Shown: in pieces, positions 50,847 through 59,684 of the stretch
How positions within the stretch are numbered: position 1 is the first letter of the stretch
Layout of the letters: every line of letters begins with the position of its first letter
The notes under the pieces: generated by a model
What the model was told of the DNA's origin: nothing
The model's database searches: none
Seen by the model: only the letters and a program-made list of their open reading frames with translations
From: Thalassovita sp.
GTDB lineage: Bacteria > Pseudomonadota > Alphaproteobacteria > Rhodobacterales > Rhodobacteraceae
Length of the DNA stretch: 64,000 nucleotides
Assembly (NCBI GenBank): GCA_017792425.1
Contig: CP051233.1
Span: forward strand, 1,584,402 to 1,648,401
Reading direction: 5' to 3'
Made by a program: the position numbers and the translations under genes

Positions 50847-51851
50847 TCAGCGCATCCAGAACCCGTTCTTCTTGATCCGGTTGCGGATCGCCTGTTCCTT
50901 GTTCGGCAGGTTGTCGCGGTCAAAAAGCGCGCGCACCTTGTGGCCGCGACCGTGGTAGACCATGAACTTGATCGGGTCGTATTGTTTCAGCACCTTCTTG
51001 ACCGCGTTGGTTCCGGCCACGGTTTCCAGTACCTGGACCGCCTTATCGCTTTCACGCGCGTAAAGCAGGGGAAACAGCCGGTAGTGGCAGGTTGCCTCGC
51101 CGTCCAGCCGGCCGGGGGGCAGCACGTCGCGCCCGCCGCCGAAACTGTGGATCACCAGCGGCAGCGCGACCTGGTCCAGCCAGGGCCACATCGGCTGGCA
51201 GACCAGTTCGGGCGGGGGGGTGTCGCGGATCGCGGTGGCGTAGTCCAGGAAGCGGCGTCCAAATTCCCGCGGGCAGCGGGAAAAGAACCAGCCCGCGTTG
51301 AAATAGAGGTAGCGTTTCCAGTATTCATCAGGCTGCGACAGGTCCAGCGAGCTGTCGAAATCGAGCCCGAACTTGTCATAGAGCGATTTCCAGACCTGCG
51401 TATATCCCGGCCCGTACAGTTCGATCTGCGGCCAGGTGCCTTCGACCTTCTGCGAGGCGCCGGGGCGGTTGAAATCGAAGGGGATGCGCGCAAGGTCATC
51501 CAGCACCAGCGTGTCGGTGTCGAAGAACACGAAAGGTTCGCCTTCTGGCATGGCCAGCAGGCACTGGATCTTGTTGCCGTTCGGATAGCCTTCGCCGAAT
51601 TCCGGGGTTTCGAAGGGAATGATCTCTGCCCCCATGTCGCCCAGCAGGGAAATCACCGCCTTGTTGCGCAGGGTGGGGGAGGTGCCCCACAGCGGGCTTT
51701 CTTTCGGCGTGGCGACGATCAGGCGGCCCGCGAAATCCGGGTTGGTGTGGCGCAGGGAGGCGGCGAACAGGATCGCTTCGTATTGCAGGCGGTTCGCCTG
51801 GCCGACGATGATGATGTTGAAAGGTTGGCTTTTTGCCTGCGCCTTGGTCAT
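50847..51851 (-). CDS. Glycosyltransferase-like (GT-A fold) protein
   Basis: The 334-residue product from the ATG at 51851 begins with a nucleotide-sugar-binding-like fold (FNIIIVGQANRLQYEAILFAASL) and has a DxD-type motif in PFVFFDTDTLVLDD (about 126-139). Later blocks YLYFNAGWFFSRC and MWPWLDQVALPLVI resemble GT8-type transferases, where such residues form the active site. The acceptor sugar or lipid is unknown. It is divergent from the small gene at 51929 and stands alone. Confidence 0.7.
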   Translation of the reverse strand: MTKAQAKSQPFNIIIVGQANRLQYEAILFAASLRHTNPDFAGRLIVATPKESPLWGTSPTLRNKAVISLLGDMGAEIIPFETPEFGEGYPNGNKIQCLLAMPEGEPFVFFDTDTLVLDDLARIPFDFNRPGASQKVEGTWPQIELYGPGYTQVWKSLYDKFGLDFDSSLDLSQPDEYWKRYLYFNAGWFFSRCPREFGRRFLDYATAIRDTPPPELVCQPMWPWLDQVALPLVIHSFGGGRDVLPPGRLDGEATCHYRLFPLLYARESDKAVQVLETVAGTNAVKKVLKQYDPIKFMVYHGRGHKVRALFDRDNLPNKEQAIRNRIKKNGFWMR

Positions 51852-51928
51852 ACTCGGAACTGCCCGACCGTGTTTTATGCGGCAGTATGGGGCAACCGGA
51901 ACGGATTTGAAAGCAAAGGAATTCGCCC

Positions 51929-52435
51929 ATGTTGGACTGGCTTCTGTTTGGAATTGCAGCCGCTGCGGGTGGTGTCGGCGGGCAGGCGGGCGGCGCGGCA
52001 AATCCCCCGGCGCCCTCCGCCTCAGTGGCGGCAAAAACGCCGGTTGCGCCATCGGCCCCGGCCCCGGCCCCGCCGCCTTCTGGCCAATACACCACCGCCG
52101 CCGAGGTTCGCCCGATCATGGAGGCCACCCGCGGCCAGTGGATTGCCGTACGGGAATACGATGGGCAGGACATCATCTATTTCACGCAGCTTCTGTCCTG
52201 GCGTTGCGGGCTGTCTGCGATCCGCTATTCGGTGAATGGCGGGCCGATGCAGCAATACCCGCTGCCGCCCTGCCACGAGGACATGGCGCAGCCCAACGTG
52301 TTGCTGGACAACGAGGCGATGCCGATCATGGGCCTGCCGCCGAAATCCGTGCAAACCGTGGATGTCGAGGTGTTCTATGACGACACCGGCATCGATTCCG
52401 CCAGTTACCGGCGCAACCAGGTGCTGATCCCGTAG
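51929..52435 (+). CDS. Protein of unknown function with Pro/Ala-rich linker
   Basis: The 168-residue product has an initial hydrophobic segment (MLDWLLFGIAAAAGGVGG) that may be a membrane anchor or uncleaved signal. A Pro/Ala-rich linker (about 24-52) and a folded domain of about 115 residues follow, with two cysteines (SWRCGLS, LPPCHED). TAAEVRPIMEATRGQWIAVREYDGQDI reads like a conserved domain start. I recognise no family. It is divergent from the glycosyltransferase-like gene and convergent with the outer-membrane protein gene. Confidence 0.6.
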   Translation: MLDWLLFGIAAAAGGVGGQAGGAANPPAPSASVAAKTPVAPSAPAPAPPPSGQYTTAAEVRPIMEATRGQWIAVREYDGQDIIYFTQLLSWRCGLSAIRYSVNGGPMQQYPLPPCHEDMAQPNVLLDNEAMPIMGLPPKSVQTVDVEVFYDDTGIDSASYRRNQVLIP

Positions 52436-52455
52436 GCAGGCCCGCTACCGCCGGA

Positions 52456-53034
52456 TCAGAAGCGGTAGGACGCGCTCAGGATGACGCTGTCGGCGGCCAT
52501 TTCCGCACCCGGAATGCCAAGATAGTCGTCGTCATACTTGGTGTGGCGGTATTCCAGGCCCAGCATCAACCGGTCGGTCGCCAGGAAGTTGACGCCGAAC
52601 CCGTAAGAGAACCCTCTTTCATCAGAGAGCGGCCCGGGCATGTCGAGACTGGCAAGGCCAACAGAAATATACGGCATGACCCGCCCGGCGTCATACCCTG
52701 CCTTCAGGGCCACGCCGATCCGATCCACATCGTCGGAACCGCCGGCATCGACCTTTTCAAAGCTTACCTCGCCACTCAGGGCGTAGTTGCCGAAATCATG
52801 CGTATAGCCGGCATGCACGCCAACGATGGTATGGTCCCGGTTGATCGAGAAGGGCCCAAAGCCGATGTCCCTGTCGCCGCTGCCAGCGTGCAGACCGGTG
52901 TAGAAACCGGTCCAGTCGGAACTGGCCGGTGCAAGGACATCTGCAGCGGGTTCGGGGGCCTGCATGCCGCCCGCGTAGGCAGGCAGGGCAAGCGCGGTCG
53001 CGATTGCCATTGCGAGGCTGGATTTGCCAATCAT
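52456..53034 (-). CDS. Outer-membrane beta-barrel protein (Omp25/OmpW-like size)
   Basis: The 192-residue product has a signal peptide (SLAMAIATALALPAYAGG) and a predicted 8-strand barrel ending in the aromatic C-terminal phenylalanine typical of outer-membrane proteins (ILSASYRF). WTGFYTGLHAGSGDRD at the first strand and YGFGVNFLATDRLMLGLEYR near the end match the porin-family/Omp25 type of alphaproteobacteria. It could be a structural surface protein; transport is not implied. The start has AAGGAA about 7 bases upstream. Confidence 0.87.
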   Translation of the reverse strand: MIGKSSLAMAIATALALPAYAGGMQAPEPAADVLAPASSDWTGFYTGLHAGSGDRDIGFGPFSINRDHTIVGVHAGYTHDFGNYALSGEVSFEKVDAGGSDDVDRIGVALKAGYDAGRVMPYISVGLASLDMPGPLSDERGFSYGFGVNFLATDRLMLGLEYRHTKYDDDYLGIPGAEMAADSVILSASYRF

Positions 53035-53273
53035 TTTCTGTTCCTTCTTTCCTTTTAGAAAAGGCGTCTGGCGCAGCCTTGGCGGCGCTGTAGTCGCCTG
53101 ATAAAAAAGAATATTTCAAGTCACAGATTGCAGTAAGTCCCGCAAAAGAGAGCGCGGCATATCAAAAGAACAGCGCGAAAACGCATGAGAAATAGCGTCG
53201 GCCCGGCCACGCCGTTTCAGCGCATTGCCCGATCCGCGGGGCGTGGTCGTGCATCATTGGAATGGAAGGGAAA

Positions 53274-53357
53274 TGGTGGGCGACCCTGGAATCGAACCAG
53301 GCATGGGTCTCCCCGGCGGAGTTACAGTCCGCTGCCGCACCTTGCAGCTCGTCGCCC
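53274..53357 (-). tRNA. tRNA-Tyr (GTA)
   Basis: The 84-base minus-strand cloverleaf has acceptor GGGCGAC/GTCGCCC, anticodon loop CTGTAAC, a class II variable arm of about 13 bases and encoded CCA. It precedes rlmB, which is divergent. Confidence 0.95.
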
Positions 53358-53492
53358 GTGTCCTCGGCCTCTGCCGCGGAACGTGGGGGGTGATTACCGC
53401 CGGTCGCGGGGGGCGTCAACAGGAAAATTCCTTGCAGAACCCCGGCATGCAGCGCATTAACGCGCGCAACGCTGTGCAAGGGGAACGGACCG

Positions 53493-54272
53493 ATGAAAAA
53501 GCCCAAGTGGGTCGTGCAAAAAGAACAGGCCAAGAAGGCTTCGGCCAGTGAAACGGTCTGGATGTTCGGCCTGCACGCGGTGCGGGATGCGCTGGTCAAT
53601 CCCCGGCGGGAAAAACTGCGGCTGGTGGTCACCAAGAACGCCCAGGACAAGCTGGAGGACGCCATCGCCGCCGCCGGGATTACCCCCGAACAGGTGGACC
53701 CGCGCAAGTTTGACGTGCCGATCGACCCCAATTCCGTGCACCAGGGCGCCGCGCTGGAGGTCAAGCCGCTGGACTGGGGCCGGCTGGAGGATGTCTGTGT
53801 CGGCAAGCCCGGACTGGCCCCGCGCGTGGTGCTGCTGGACCGCGTGACCGATCCGCATAACGTGGGCGCGATCCTGCGCTCGGCCGAGGTGTTCGGCGCC
53901 TGCGCCGTGATCGGCACCCGCCACCATTCCGCCCCTGAAACCGGCGCGCTGGCGAAAACCGCCAGCGGTGCGCTGGAACGCCAGCCCTACCTGCGCATCC
54001 GCAACCTGGCCGAAGGGATCGAGGCGCTGCAGAAAATGGGCTACCTGGTGCTGGGCCTGGCCGGAGAGGCCGAGCAGACCATCGAAACCGCTTTGGACGG
54101 CAAGCGCGACCGCCCCGTGGCGCTGGTGCTGGGGGCCGAAGGGCCGGGTTTGCGCGAAAAGACCCGTGAAACCTGCGACGCGCTGGTGAGGATTGATTTC
54201 GCGGGCGGGTTCGGATCGCTGAACGTGTCCAACGCCGCCGCCGTGGCCCTGTACGCCGCGCAGGAACGTTAG
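53493..54272 (+). CDS. rlmB: 23S rRNA 2'-O-methyltransferase (TrmH/RlmB family)
   Basis: The 259-residue SPOUT methyltransferase has an N-terminal L30e-like substrate-binding domain (GLHAVRDALVNPRREKLRLVV). The knotted catalytic domain has DRVTDPHNVGAILRSAEVFG, VLGAEGPGLR and SLNVSNAAAVALY (motifs 1-3). RlmB methylates G2251 of 23S rRNA in E. coli numbering; the paralogue identity is inferred from length and domain order. An intrinsic terminator follows 8 bp after its stop. Confidence 0.9.
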   Translation: MKKPKWVVQKEQAKKASASETVWMFGLHAVRDALVNPRREKLRLVVTKNAQDKLEDAIAAAGITPEQVDPRKFDVPIDPNSVHQGAALEVKPLDWGRLEDVCVGKPGLAPRVVLLDRVTDPHNVGAILRSAEVFGACAVIGTRHHSAPETGALAKTASGALERQPYLRIRNLAEGIEALQKMGYLVLGLAGEAEQTIETALDGKRDRPVALVLGAEGPGLREKTRETCDALVRIDFAGGFGSLNVSNAAAVALYAAQER

Positions 54273-54280
54273 CCCGCGCC

Positions 54281-54315
54281 GGGCCTGTTCACAGGTTTTT
54301 GACAGGCCCTTTTTT
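54281..54315 (+). terminator. Intrinsic terminator of rlmB
   Basis: The 7-bp stem 54281-54287 with 54303-54309 and a 15-base loop is followed by six T. It ends the rlmB transcript. Confidence 0.8.
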
Positions 54316-54343
54316 CCGAAATGTGCGATCCTACATGTATAAG

Positions 54344-54430
54344 GAACCGCGGGAACGGAACTCTCGTGGCTCTTTCTACTGTCCCTCGTTCCGTGACTGG
54401 CACCCTTGGCTGACCCAAGGGTGCTTTTTT
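54344..54430 (+). ncRNA. Candidate small RNA between two terminators
   Basis: An AT-rich TATAAG (54338-54343) precedes a stretch of about 80 bases that has no reading frame and ends in a very strong terminator: a 10-bp perfect stem (54400-54409 with 54415-54424), 5-base loop and TTTTTT. Inside, CGGAAC (54356-54361) can pair with GTTCCG (54388-54393). Being bracketed by the rlmB terminator and its own terminator suggests an independent short transcript. The 5' end and any promoter are uncertain. Confidence 0.45.
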
Positions 54431-54477
54431 CTGCGCGATGGCTAGGCAGGGGCTTCGGCACAGGGTAACGCTAGGGC

Positions 54478-54951
54478 ATGAGCGAACAGTATTCCGACGA
54501 TTTCCTGAAAACGATTCTGCGGCGGACCAAGCGTATTGCCGTGGTGGGCGTGTCGCTGAACCCGGTGCGCCCGTCGAATTACGTGGCGCGCTACCTGGGC
54601 CTGAAGGGCTATACCGTGATCCCGGTCAACCCCGGCCATGCGGGGGAAAAACTCTATGGTCAGACCGTCGTCGGCCACCTGAAGGATATCCGGGGCGGGG
54701 TGGACATGCTGGATGTTTTCCGCCGCTCCGACCATGTGCCGCCCATCGTGGACGAGGCGCTGGAGCTGTTCCCGGATATGAAAACCATCTGGATGCAGAT
54801 CGGGGTGGAACATGCCGAAGCCGCTGAAAAGGCCCGCGCGCGCGGGGTGGACGTGGTGATGAACCGCTGCCCCAAGATCGAATACCAGCGCCTTTTCGGC
54901 GAATTGCGGATGGGCGGGTTCGCCACCGGCGTGATCTCGTCCAAGCTGTGA
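54478..54951 (+). CDS. CoA-binding domain protein (YccU-like)
   Basis: The 157-residue product has a Rossmann CoA-binding domain with RIAVVGVSLNPVRPSNYVAR, YTVIPVNPG and the later IWMQIGVEHAEAAEKARARG and VVMNRCPKIEY. It resembles the CoA-binding domain of succinyl-CoA synthetase and the YccU family. Function is unknown. It is transcribed after the candidate small RNA and is convergent with the Gly-Asn repeat protein. Confidence 0.9.
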   Translation: MSEQYSDDFLKTILRRTKRIAVVGVSLNPVRPSNYVARYLGLKGYTVIPVNPGHAGEKLYGQTVVGHLKDIRGGVDMLDVFRRSDHVPPIVDEALELFPDMKTIWMQIGVEHAEAAEKARARGVDVVMNRCPKIEYQRLFGELRMGGFATGVISSKL

Positions 54952-54962
54952 TCCGTCAGGCG

Positions 54963-55379
<417 letters not shown>

Positions 55380-55570
55380 GGCTCTCATCGATATGTCGTG
55401 GCCCAGTGCGTCAAAGCGGGTGCAGCGACCCGTTGAAAAACGCTTCGGCTGTCAACCAAGGATACCCGGCGGATTTGTCTAAAAAGTGAAGATTGAATGG
55501 CGAATCGTTGCTACACCTCTATGTTGTGCAGCCGGGATGTCGCCGCCGCGCGCGCCGGACGGCGGCGGTG

Positions 55571-55858
55571 TCAGGCCAGAAAATCGGCGGAAATACGTAC
55601 ATCCCGCAGGGGCCGCACGATCTGGATCGAGCGTTGATACAGCGGATGCGCCTTCCAGTCGGCAAGCGCGGCCTCGTCCTCGAATTCCGCATAGACGATC
55701 AGATCCACCCGCATGCCGGGGATCGGATCGGTCTGCAGGTTGCGTCCCACGTCGAAATTCCGCGCACCGGGGATGTCCTTCAGCAACATCAACCCGTCAT
55801 GAATGATATCCAGATCCCCGGCCTGCCGGGCCGAAAAGAACACGATGTGCCGGATCAT
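55571..55858 (-). CDS. Dabb family protein
   Basis: The 95-residue stress-responsive dimeric alpha/beta barrel protein has IRHIVFFSAR at the start, DVGRNLQTDPIPGMRVDLIVY in the middle and a TWKAHP-like DWKAHPLYQRSIQIVRPL near the end. Members bind small molecules or act in stress; no catalytic residues are evident. It is the last gene of the minus-strand his group and overlaps the hisE stop by 4 bp. Confidence 0.88.
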   Translation of the reverse strand: MIRHIVFFSARQAGDLDIIHDGLMLLKDIPGARNFDVGRNLQTDPIPGMRVDLIVYAEFEDEAALADWKAHPLYQRSIQIVRPLRDVRISADFLA

Positions 55859-56163
55859 TTGCGCGCGGCTTTTTCCGCGATGCCAGAGGTGCCCTGCCGC
55901 CGTGCCAGTTCCGCCATCACATCCGACAGTGCCACGCCCCGCGATTGCAGCATCACCAGCAGGTGAAACAGCACGTCGGCGGCCTCGGACGTCAGCCGGT
56001 CCTTGTCGTTCTTTACCGCCTCGATAATGGCTTCCACGGCCTCTTCACCGAATTTTTCTGCACATTTTTCCGGGCCTTTGGCCAGCAGTTTGGCTGTCCA
56101 ACTGGTGTCCGGGTCGGCTTTGGCGCGTTCGGCAATGACCGCCGCTAGGTCGTCCAATGTCAT
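55855..56163 (-). CDS. hisE: Phosphoribosyl-ATP pyrophosphatase
   Basis: HisE catalyses the second step of histidine biosynthesis, removing pyrophosphate from phosphoribosyl-ATP. The 102-residue product is a stand-alone HisE with GPEKCAEKFGEEAVEAIIEA (metal-binding acidic residues) and SEAADVLFHLLVMLQ. It starts inside the end of hisF (4-bp overlap) and overlaps the Dabb gene start by 4 bp. HisI is not in this window. Confidence 0.95.
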   Translation of the reverse strand: MTLDDLAAVIAERAKADPDTSWTAKLLAKGPEKCAEKFGEEAVEAIIEAVKNDKDRLTSEAADVLFHLLVMLQSRGVALSDVMAELARRQGTSGIAEKAARK

Positions 56164-56921
56164 TCGATCCTCATGGGGATGCCCGCGGCGGCCATATGCT
56201 CCTTGGCTTCGCGGATAGTGAAGATGCCAAAGTGAAAGATCGAGGCGGCCAGAACCGCGCTGGCCCCGCCCTTGGTCACGCCCTCGACCAGGTGGTCCAG
56301 CGTGCCCACCCCGCCCGAGGCGATCACGGGAATGTCCACCGCGTCGCTGATGGCGCGGGTCAGCGGCAGGTTGAACCCCGCGCGCGTGCCGTCCCGGTCC
56401 ATGCTGGTCAGCAGGATTTCCCCCGCGCCCTTGGCGGCGACGGTGCGCGCGAATTCCACCGCGTCGATGCCGGTGGACTTGCGGCCGCCATGGGTGAAAA
56501 TCTCCCACTTGCCGGGGGCGACGGTCTTGGCGTCGATCGCCACCACGATGCACTGGCTGCCGAACTGGTCGGCGGCCTCGGCCACCACGTCCGGGTTGGC
56601 GACGGCGGCCGAGTTGAAACTGACCTTGTCCGCCCCTGCCAGCAGCAGGTTGCGCACGTCCTGCACGGTGCGCACCCCACCGCCCACGGTCAGCGGGACA
56701 TAGCATTGTTCGGCGGTACGCTGGACCACGTCGAACATGGTGCCGCGGTTTTCATGGGTGGCGTGAATATCCAGGAAACAAATCTCGTCGGCCCCGGCGG
56801 CGTCATAGGCCTTGGCCGATTCCACCGGGTCGCCGGCATCCACCAGGTCGACAAAGTTCACGCCCTTGACCACGCGACCGTCGGCCACGTCCAGGCAGGG
56901 GATGATGCGGGTTTTCAGCAT
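56160..56921 (-). CDS. hisF: Imidazole glycerol phosphate synthase cyclase subunit
   Basis: HisF is the (beta-alpha)8 synthase that closes the imidazole ring using ammonia from HisH. The 253-residue product from the ATG at 56921 begins KTRIIPCLDVADGRVVKGVNF, with catalytic Asp in CLDV and Asp in TSMDRDGT, and phosphate loops (VGGGVRT, ASGGVG). It lies 89 bp after hisA and overlaps hisE by 4 bp. Its glutaminase partner HisH is encoded 2 kb upstream on the same strand. Confidence 0.97.
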   Translation of the reverse strand: MLKTRIIPCLDVADGRVVKGVNFVDLVDAGDPVESAKAYDAAGADEICFLDIHATHENRGTMFDVVQRTAEQCYVPLTVGGGVRTVQDVRNLLLAGADKVSFNSAAVANPDVVAEAADQFGSQCIVVAIDAKTVAPGKWEIFTHGGRKSTGIDAVEFARTVAAKGAGEILLTSMDRDGTRAGFNLPLTRAISDAVDIPVIASGGVGTLDHLVEGVTKGGASAVLAASIFHFGIFTIREAKEHMAAAGIPMRIE

Positions 56922-56947
56922 GGCCGGTCCTTTGTGGCGGCTGGGGA

Positions 56948-57010
56948 GGGGGCGCTGCCCCCGCCGTCCTGCGGACGACTCCCCCGGGGTATTTAGGTCC
57001 AAGAAAAAGC
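56948..57010 (+). repeat. Dispersed repeat copy between hisA and hisF
   Basis: Hairpin GGGGGC/GCCCCC (56948-56962), a small GTCC/GGAC stem, and the motif 56979-57010 (CTCCCCCGGGGTATTTAGG then TCCAAGAAAAAGC). It fills most of the hisA-hisF gap and is oriented opposite to the his genes, unlike the copies that follow genes in sense. Confidence 0.6.
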
Positions 57011-57733
57011 CTAGGCTTTCAGAAGTGCAAGCGCCTCTTTCAGGTCAATGGCGCCGTCATAGAGCGCCCGCCCGGAAATCGCGCCGTTCAGCGGTGCGCC
57101 GCAGGATTTCAGCGCGCGCAGGTCGGCCAGCGAACTGACCCCGCCCGAGGCGATCACCGGGATCGACACGGCATTGGCCAGGGCGGCGGTTTCGGCCACG
57201 TTCGGGCCCTGCATCGCGCCGTCGCGGTTGATGTCGGTATAGATGATGGCCGCAACCCCCGCATCTTCGAAGGACTTGGCCAGGTCGGTGGCGGTGACGT
57301 TGGTTTCCTCGGCCCAGCCCTTGGTGGCGACCATGCCGCCCCGCGCGTCGATGCCCACGGCGACATGGCCGGGGAAGGCGCGGCAGGCCTCGCGCACCAG
57401 ATCGGGGTTTTCCACGGCCACGGTGCCCAGGATCACCCGCTGCAGGCCCTTCGACAGCCAGCGGTCGATCGTCGCCATGTCGCGGATGCCGCCGCCCAGC
57501 TGGGCAGGCACCTTGGTCTGGGCCAGGATGTCCTCGACCGGGCGGGCGTTCACGGGTTCCCCGGCGAAGGCGCCGTTCAGGTCCACCAGGTGCAGCCATT
57601 CACAGCCCGCGTTGACGAACTCCATGGCCTGGGCGGCGGGGTTGTCGTTGAATACGGTGGCCTTGCCCATGTCGCCCTTGTACAGGCGCACGGCATTGCC
57701 GTCCTTCAGGTCGATCGCGGGATACAGGATCAT
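57011..57733 (-). CDS. hisA: ProFAR isomerase
   Basis: HisA isomerises the ProFAR intermediate of histidine synthesis. The 240-residue (beta-alpha)8 barrel begins ILYPAIDLKDGNAVRLYKGD; the catalytic Asp is in AIDL and the general acid in IYTDINRDG, with GGGIRD and SGGVSS phosphate loops. The sequence echoes HisF, its ancient relative. It follows the DUF2147 pair on the opposite strand. Confidence 0.96.
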   Translation of the reverse strand: MILYPAIDLKDGNAVRLYKGDMGKATVFNDNPAAQAMEFVNAGCEWLHLVDLNGAFAGEPVNARPVEDILAQTKVPAQLGGGIRDMATIDRWLSKGLQRVILGTVAVENPDLVREACRAFPGHVAVGIDARGGMVATKGWAEETNVTATDLAKSFEDAGVAAIIYTDINRDGAMQGPNVAETAALANAVSIPVIASGGVSSLADLRALKSCGAPLNGAISGRALYDGAIDLKEALALLKA

Positions 57734-57881
57734 CGGCGGGTCTTTCGTTGCAGCATCGTCAGCCGCCGTTTTGCACGGGTGGCGGAGAATTGCAACTTTC
57801 GCAGGCTTGCCCTGATGTCACTCTTGATCGGAATCGCGAAGCGGGGGCAGGATCACCGCAACAATCAGGGAGGATTCACCG

Positions 57882-58265
57882 ATGAAAAAACTGGTTCTGG
57901 CCGCGACGGCCGCGCTGATGACGGCAGGGGCGGCGTTGGCCGACCCGGTGCTGGGCATCTGGAAAACCGAGGTCGATGATGGTGCCTATGCCCATGTCAC
58001 CATATCCAAATGCGGCGCGCAGATCTGCGGCGTGATTTCCAAGACCTTCAATAACAGCGGTGAATATGCCTCGCCCAACCTGGGCAAACAACTGGTCTGG
58101 GACATGGTGCCAAACGGCGGCAACGCTTATCGCGACGGCAAGATCTGGCAACCCTCGACCGGCAAGGTCTATGCCTCGAAGATGGACCTGGAAGGTGACG
58201 TTCTGAAGGTCAAGGGCTGCATCGGCCCGTTCTGCAAGAAACAGACCTGGAACCGTGTGAAATAA
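57882..58265 (+). CDS. DUF2147 domain exported protein (first of two)
   Basis: The 127-residue product has a signal peptide (KLVLAATAALMTAGAALADP). The DUF2147 domain follows: VLGIWKTEVDDGAYAHVTI, CGAQICGVI, MDLEGDVLKVKGCI and a C-terminal paired-cysteine GPFCKKQTW. These small periplasmic proteins are lipocalin-like in fold; function unknown. The ATG has AGGGAGGA 9 bases upstream. Divergent from hisA and followed 76 bp later by a second copy. Confidence 0.88.
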   Translation: MKKLVLAATAALMTAGAALADPVLGIWKTEVDDGAYAHVTISKCGAQICGVISKTFNNSGEYASPNLGKQLVWDMVPNGGNAYRDGKIWQPSTGKVYASKMDLEGDVLKVKGCIGPFCKKQTWNRVK

Positions 58266-58341
58266 CGCTCAGGTAATCGTGATGACCGGGCGGGCCCGGT
58301 CCGTGGTATCAGGCGCTGTCTGTCACTCGGGACCAGGTCGC

Positions 58342-58734
58342 ATGCAGCGCCTTTTCCATCTCAGCTTGTCATGGCTGTTCATGTCCGCCGCCCCGGCGAT
58401 GGCCGATCCATTGCTGGGCCTGTGGCTGACGAAGCCAGACCACAAGGGGCAGGTGGCCCATGTGCAGGCCGCACCCTGCGGCACGGGTATCTGCGGCACG
58501 ATCCTGCGCGCTTTCGACCGTCGCGGGCAGCCGGTTGTCACCCCGAATGTCGGCAAGCGCGTGTTCTGGGACATGCGCCCCGTGGTGCCCGGCGCCTATT
58601 CCGGGCGCGGCTGGCTGCCGCTGCTGAAGGCTGAATTCGACGGCGCGATAGAGGTGCGCGGCGATCGTCTGACGGTACGGGGCTGCGTCGGCCTGATGTG
58701 CCAAAGCCAGGTCTGGACACGGGTGACGGACTAG
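58342..58734 (+). CDS. DUF2147 domain exported protein (second of two)
   Basis: The 130-residue product from the ATG at 58342 has a signal peptide (RLFHLSLSWLFMSAAPAMAD). The domain mirrors the first copy: LLGLWLTKPDHKGQVAHVQ, CGTGICGTIL, GDRLTVRGCVGLMC. It is diverged, with low identity outside the motif cysteines, so the duplication is old. It shares the first gene's direction and probably its transcript. Confidence 0.82.
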   Translation: MQRLFHLSLSWLFMSAAPAMADPLLGLWLTKPDHKGQVAHVQAAPCGTGICGTILRAFDRRGQPVVTPNVGKRVFWDMRPVVPGAYSGRGWLPLLKAEFDGAIEVRGDRLTVRGCVGLMCQSQVWTRVTD

Positions 58735-58897
58735 ACCACGCTTGCCAGCGCAACAGGGGGCGTGGGCAAAGCTTGGCCGAATTCGGGCCAGGCACCTGGC
58801 CTGCCGAACGGGTACTGAGGGCGCGTGGGCACCCGGTGACAAAAGACGCAACCGCCATGCAGACGCGTGCTTTCGCCTGGTTTTGATGGCTTCGGTT

Positions 58898-58968
58898 CTT
58901 TCTTGGGGAAATACCCCGGGGGGAGTGTTGAAAAACACCGATTTTCAACGCGGGGGCAGTGCCTCCCA
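58898..58968 (-). repeat. Composite dispersed repeat behind hisH
   Basis: On the minus strand, after hisH: an imperfect G5C-type stem (58952-58968), the stem GTTGAAAA/TTTTCAAC (58927-58934 with 58942-58949), then the motif 58898-58925 (CTCCCCCCGGGGTATTTCCC then CAAGAAAG). The order equals that at 50757-50832. It fills much of the 263-bp gap between the second DUF2147 gene and hisH. Confidence 0.65.
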
Positions 58969-58997
58969 TCCCCGCCCGCCGCAGGCGATTGCGCGCC

Positions 58998-59636
58998 TCA
59001 GGGTTTCCAGGTCAGGAAATTGGCGATCAGGCGCAGCCCGGTTTTCTGGCTCTTCTCGGGGTGGAACTGCATACCCAGCAGGTTGTCGCGCCCGACGATC
59101 GCGGTGATCTTGCCGGCATAGTCCACATGGGCCAGCAAATGCGCCGGGTCGGCCACCCTGAAGTGATAGGAATGGACGAAATAAGCGTGGTTGCCGGTCT
59201 CAATCCCGTCGAACACCGGGTGGGCGTGGTCGATCACCAGGTTGTTCCACCCCATGTGCGGCACCTTCAGGTGCGCATCCGCCGGGGTGATCTTCGTCAC
59301 CTCGCCGCCGATCCAGTCAAAGCCGGGGGTCTCGGCGTATTCCAGCCCCCGTGTCGCCATCATCTGCATGCCGATGCAGATCCCCAGGAACGGTTTGCCC
59401 TGCCGGATCACCACCTCTTCCATCGCCTCGAACACGCCGCGATGGTCGAACAGCGCCTCGCGGCAGGCCGGAAAGGCACCATCGCCAGGCAGCACCACGC
59501 GGTCAGCCCGACGGATCGCTTCGGGGTCCGAGGTCACGATGACCTCGCCCGCGCCGGTTTCAGCGGCCATGCGTTGAAACGCCTTTTCGGCCGAATGAAG
59601 ATTGCCCGATTCGTAGTCAACAATAACAGTGGTCAT
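58998..59636 (-). CDS. hisH: Imidazole glycerol phosphate synthase glutaminase subunit
   Basis: HisH releases ammonia from glutamine and channels it into HisF. The 212-residue class I glutamine amidotransferase shows the oxyanion stretch PGDGAFPACREALF, the catalytic Cys in FLGICIGMQMM and the His-Glu pair in QFHPEKSQ. It follows hisB by 48 bp; hisA and hisF lie downstream beyond the DUF2147 pair. Confidence 0.96.
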   Translation of the reverse strand: MTTVIVDYESGNLHSAEKAFQRMAAETGAGEVIVTSDPEAIRRADRVVLPGDGAFPACREALFDHRGVFEAMEEVVIRQGKPFLGICIGMQMMATRGLEYAETPGFDWIGGEVTKITPADAHLKVPHMGWNNLVIDHAHPVFDGIETGNHAYFVHSYHFRVADPAHLLAHVDYAGKITAIVGRDNLLGMQFHPEKSQKTGLRLIANFLTWKP

Positions 59637-59684
59637 CGTGCCCTATCCTGACTGTTCCGTGTAAGGCGCGTGATATCACGCACC

